Shown here: positions 4,921-7,916 of the stretch, piece by piece
How the letters are laid out: each line of letters opens with the position of its first letter
How positions within the stretch are numbered: position 1 is the first letter of the stretch
Assembly (NCBI GenBank): GCA_027021185.1
Contig: JALUUU010000179.1
Span: 1-7,916, forward strand
DNA length: 7,916 nt
Direction of reading: 5' to 3'
Source: an archaeon
GTDB taxonomy: Archaea > Hydrothermarchaeota > Hydrothermarchaeia > Hydrothermarchaeales > JALUUU01
Position numbers and translations under genes: made by a program
Notes under the pieces: generated by a model
The model's input: the letters and a program-made list of their open reading frames with translations, nothing else
Database searches by the model: none
Told to the model about the DNA's origin: nothing

Positions 4921-7134
4921 ATGCATGTATTCCACCCCCTGGTTAAAGAGGGTGTCATCGAGTCTAGGCTCTACCAGGAGGTAATCGTGGGCAACGCCTC
5001 CCGGGAGAATACCCTGGTTGTGGCTCCCACGGCTCTCGGGAAGACGGTGATAGCTGTTCTTTTGGCAGCCCATCGCCTTGAGAAGTTCCCGCGTAGCAGG
5101 ATTTTAATGATATCCACGACCCGTCCCTTAGTCAACCAGCATTCAGCAAGTTTCAAGCGTTTCCTGAAAATCCCCGAGGAGCAGATCTGTGTTTTCACGG
5201 GCTACACGCCTCCCCAGGAGAGAGAGGAGCTCTGGAAGACTTCGAGGGTTGTGTGTGCCACTCCCCAGGTGATAGAGAATGATCTCATCTCCGCCCGATA
5301 TTCCCTGCAGGATGTGAGTCTCATCATATTCGACGAGGCCCATCGCAGCACGGGCGAGTATCCCTATACCTTCATAGCTAAGAGGTACATGAAAGAGGCT
5401 GAAAATCCCCTCATCCTAGGTTTAACTGCCTCTCCAGGCGGCGACGAGGACAAAATCGCCGAGGTGTGTGAGAGCCTGTTCATTAAAAACATTGAGGTGC
5501 GGACAGAGAAGGACCCCGACGTTAGGCCGTACATAAAAACCACCGAGGTTGAGTGGGTTAAAGTCGATCTTCCACCTGCTTTTGAGAAAATAAAGAGGCA
5601 GCTAGAGGATGCTCTGATAGAGAGGCTGAAGACCCTGAAAAATCTTGGTCTCATCAGATCCGCCGCCCCGGGGATTTCTAAGAAGGACCTTCTACGCCTT
5701 AGGGAGAAGCTTCAGCGTGGCTTGTCTGAGGGTGGGGCGCCGGAGATCTATGTAGGCCTGTCTAATGTGGCGGCCTGCATCAACCTGACCCATGCCCTGG
5801 AGCTCCTGGAAACCCAGGGATTAGGAACCCTTCAGAGATACTTTGAGAGGATGCAGAAAGGCACCTCTAAGGCCGTTAAAAATCTCCTAGGTGACCTCAG
5901 GGTTCTAAGGGCCATGAGGCTCACAGATGGCCTGGCCGAGGAGATGCATCATCCCAAGCTGGACAAGCTCATAGAAATCATCCAAAAGGCTCCAAAGAGT
6001 GGCAGGATAATGGTATTCACCCAGTATAGGGATTCTGCCCAGAAAATCGTGGAGGCCCTGGAAAAGCTGCCAGGTCGTAGAGCGGTGAGATTTGTTGGGC
6101 AGGCGTCTAAGGACAGTGACAAGGGTCTTAGTCAGCGGGAGCAGCTGGATATCCTTGAGAAGTTTCGCTCTGGAGAGTATAACGTTCTCGTCGCCACCAG
6201 CGTGGCCGAGGAGGGACTTGACATCCCGAAGGTGGATCTTGTAGTTTTCTACGAGCCGATTCCCAGCGAGATCCGGTCTATTCAGCGGCGCGGCAGGACA
6301 GGTAGAAGCAGAGCCGGTAAGGTGGTGGTGCTCATGACAAAGAACACCCGGGACGAAGGCTTCTACTGGAGCAGTTTTCACAGGGAGAGGAGGATGAGGG
6401 AGATCCTTCACAGGATCAGAGACAAGTACTACAGGCCCTCTCCTGAGAGGCAGAAGCAGCTCATGGATTTCTTCGAGGCAGAGCACTCCATCATCGTGGA
6501 CTCTAGGGAGCTTGCCTCGAGGGTGGCGAAGGAGCTCCTCGATCACGGCATAGTATCAAAGCCGAAGATCCTTGATGTCGGCGACTACGTGCTGAGTGAT
6601 CGCCTGGCGGTGGAGCGAAAAACCGCGGAGGACTTTCTGCAGTCCATCATTGATAAGCGGCTTCTGAGACAGGTTCTGCGCCTAAAACAGAGCTACGAGA
6701 AGCCTGTGATAATCCTGGAGGGGGAAGGCATCTATTCTAAGAGGAGCATTCATCCCAACGCCGTCAGGGGGGCACTGGCCAGCATAGTGGTGGATTTCGG
6801 GGTCCCTATCGTCTTCAGCCGTGACGAAAAAGAGACGGCGGCTCTTATTGCAGCCATGCTCAGGAGGGAGAAGGCTGAGGGCAGGGAGGATGCTCAGATA
6901 AGAGGGGATAAACGGGTGCTAACCCTTCGAGAGCAGCAAGAGAGCGTAATAGCCGGTCTTCCAGGGGTTAACATAACCCTGGCCAGGAGGCTGCTAGAAG
7001 AGTTCAGGTCGGTGGAGAGGGTTTTCAGGGCCAAAGAGGAGGAGTTAACCAGGGTGCAGGGAATAGGTGAGAAGAAGGCAAAGGAGATAAGAAGAGTTAT
7101 AACAGCTTTATACGGGGATCAGGGGAGTGTTTAA
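4921..7134 (+). CDS. hef: Hef: SF2 helicase fused to XPF-family structure-specific nuclease
   Basis: Hef remodels stalled replication forks and cuts forked or branched DNA; it is the archaeal relative of FANCM and XPF. The 737 residues hold the full fusion. Helicase motifs are APTALGKT (I, 35-42), DEAH (II, 138-141), LTASPG (III, 168-173), VFTQYRD (IV, 365-371), ATSVAEEGLDIP (V, 425-436) and QRRGRTGR (VI, 455-462). The helical insertion typical of Hef lies at about 215-340. The nuclease begins at VDSRE (526-530) and has GDY (554-556) and ERKTAED (565-571), so its metal-binding acidic residues are intact. Tandem helix-hairpin-helix segments close the protein (GLPGV 679-683; VQGIGEKKA 712-720). 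Both enzymatic halves look active, unlike lineages that keep only the nuclease. The N-terminus reaches the usual SRLYQ motif soon after ATG. Its stop overlaps the radical SAM gene by 8 bases. Confidence 0.96.
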   Translation: MHVFHPLVKEGVIESRLYQEVIVGNASRENTLVVAPTALGKTVIAVLLAAHRLEKFPRSRILMISTTRPLVNQHSASFKRFLKIPEEQICVFTGYTPPQEREELWKTSRVVCATPQVIENDLISARYSLQDVSLIIFDEAHRSTGEYPYTFIAKRYMKEAENPLILGLTASPGGDEDKIAEVCESLFIKNIEVRTEKDPDVRPYIKTTEVEWVKVDLPPAFEKIKRQLEDALIERLKTLKNLGLIRSAAPGISKKDLLRLREKLQRGLSEGGAPEIYVGLSNVAACINLTHALELLETQGLGTLQRYFERMQKGTSKAVKNLLGDLRVLRAMRLTDGLAEEMHHPKLDKLIEIIQKAPKSGRIMVFTQYRDSAQKIVEALEKLPGRRAVRFVGQASKDSDKGLSQREQLDILEKFRSGEYNVLVATSVAEEGLDIPKVDLVVFYEPIPSEIRSIQRRGRTGRSRAGKVVVLMTKNTRDEGFYWSSFHRERRMREILHRIRDKYYRPSPERQKQLMDFFEAEHSIIVDSRELASRVAKELLDHGIVSKPKILDVGDYVLSDRLAVERKTAEDFLQSIIDKRLLRQVLRLKQSYEKPVIILEGEGIYSKRSIHPNAVRGALASIVVDFGVPIVFSRDEKETAALIAAMLRREKAEGREDAQIRGDKRVLTLREQQESVIAGLPGVNITLARRLLEEFRSVERVFRAKEEELTRVQGIGEKKAKEIRRVITALYGDQGSV

Positions 7135-7916
7135 GAAAATTAGCCGTCTCTTGAGGCCTGCGAAAAAACGCACTTTCGGCTCTCTTCAGATTGAGGCCAC
7201 CTCAGAGTGCTTCCTCAGATGCACCATGTGCCCCAGGACCGCGCATCTTGAAAAATGGCATTCAAGGGCCATGGATTTCTCAACTTTTAAGAGGATTAGC
7301 GAGTACTTCCCCCTGGCCGAGCATGTCCATCTTCAGGGATGGGGGGAGCCCCTTCTCCATGGACGCATCTTTGAGATGATAGAAATAGCTAAGGCGGCTG
7401 GCTGCAGCGTGGGATTCACCACCAACGGCATGCTTCTCAGAGAACCTGTTTCTAGAAAAATAGTGTCCATGGGGGTTGACATCCTCGGTGTATCGATTGC
7501 GGGCGCATCATCGAGGGTTCATGGAAGCGTGAGGGTGAACTCCAGATTCGACACGTTGATAGGGAACATAGCCGCCCTTGGAAGGATTAAGGAGGAGACG
7601 GGCTCAAGGACGCCAAAGATCGTACTATCGTTCCTGATGACCAAGACCAACATCCACGAGCTCCCAGAGGCTGTTAAGCTGGCTCATAGTCTGGGGGTGG
7701 ATGAACTCGTGGCGACAAATCTGGACTATCCGTCCACAGAGCTCCACGAGGAGCTTAAGGTCTTCTCATGCGATGCTGTTAACGAGGAATATGCGGCGTT
7801 TATAAAAAAAGCAGAGGCCCTGGCAGAAGCCCTAGATCTAAGCTTTAGATCATACCCCCTGAAAACAGAGGAAGTAATAATGTGCGAGCTTAATCCGGTG
7901 AGCTACGTCTACGTAT
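7127..7916 (+). CDS. Radical SAM protein, probably SPASM-type (cut by the window edge)
   Basis: A frame from GTG 7127 stays open to the window end, giving 263 residues. It has the radical SAM cluster motif CFLRCTMC (C28, C32, C35) that binds a 4Fe-4S cluster and cleaves S-adenosylmethionine. It also has the SAM-contacting GWGEP (71-75) and TTNGMLL (98-104), and the partial TIM-barrel pattern through about residue 230. At the very end MCELNPVSYVYV (about 252-263) looks like the start of a SPASM or twitch auxiliary-cluster domain. Such proteins commonly modify peptides, cofactors or other small substrates; the substrate here is unknown. GTG is chosen because it overlaps the hef stop by 8 bases, a purine-rich stretch precedes it, and no ATG precedes the motif. 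Overlap with hef implies coupled translation. Radical SAM identity is secure; start and SPASM are likely. Confidence 0.88.
   Translation, partial: MFKKISRLLRPAKKRTFGSLQIEATSECFLRCTMCPRTAHLEKWHSRAMDFSTFKRISEYFPLAEHVHLQGWGEPLLHGRIFEMIEIAKAAGCSVGFTTNGMLLREPVSRKIVSMGVDILGVSIAGASSRVHGSVRVNSRFDTLIGNIAALGRIKEETGSRTPKIVLSFLMTKTNIHELPEAVKLAHSLGVDELVATNLDYPSTELHEELKVFSCDAVNEEYAAFIKKAEALAEALDLSFRSYPLKTEEVIMCELNPVSYVYV

Noticed and set aside
4728..4958. 76-codon minus-strand open frame
   Set aside because: It overlaps the hef promoter and start and has no family pattern. The permease-like signal in this region is in a different minus-strand frame.
5905..6546. 213-codon minus-strand open frame
   Set aside because: Antisense to the Hef helicase and nuclease core, with Pro- and His-rich composition and no recognisable domain.
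7191..7379. 62-codon plus-strand open frame
   Set aside because: It is out of frame inside the radical SAM gene, across its cluster-binding motif.

Overview
This window is archaeal. It encodes an intact Hef (an SF2 helicase fused to an XPF-type nuclease), an archaeal-type AMP phosphorylase and formylmethanofuran:tetrahydromethanopterin formyltransferase (Ftr). Many start codons lie 23-31 bases downstream of a TATA-like box with no Shine-Dalgarno, which is the layout of leaderless archaeal transcripts. Between genes there is also a textbook archaeal box C/D guide RNA. Ftr implies tetrahydromethanopterin-linked C1 chemistry, as in methanogens, Archaeoglobus-like archaea and several uncultured lineages such as Bathyarchaeia. 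The exact phylum cannot be decided from this window.

Layout, left to right. Positions 1-201 (minus) hold the N-terminal 67 codons of a TldD/PmbA-family protein. Positions 296-351 (plus) hold a box C/D sRNA that matches the consensus boxes, with two 12-nt guides and a kink-turn closing stem. A minus-strand three-gene cluster follows. Read in its own direction it is: a 34-aa single-pass membrane peptide (970-866), a 73-aa winged-helix protein whose ATG overlaps the peptide's stop codon (869-648), and an 81-aa TusA/SirA-like protein lacking the usual Cys-Pro motif (599-354). An AT-rich spacer with about 10-bp phased T-tracts separates this cluster from ftr (2095-1193, minus).

ftr and a PfkB-family kinase (2148-3071, plus) are divergent and 52 bases apart. 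They seem to share one near-palindromic TATA-like element about 26 bases from each start. AMP phosphorylase (3105-4634) follows the kinase. This pairing suggests nucleotide-ribose salvage through phosphorylated ribose intermediates, the archaeal pentose bisphosphate route that can feed form III RuBisCO. A spacer of about 290 bases holds a minus-strand remnant resembling the C-terminus of a TauE/SafE permease, then a hairpin plus T7 terminator, then a strong TATA box for hef (4921-7134). An 8-base overlap leads into a GTG-started radical SAM protein (7127 to the window edge, incomplete).

The main genes are recognisable housekeeping functions. The items least likely to be found by routine annotation are the C/D sRNA, the hidden 34-aa membrane peptide coupled to the winged-helix gene, the cysteine-less TusA-like protein, the single shared promoter and the permease remnant. 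Nothing here shows a clearly new defence or mobile system.
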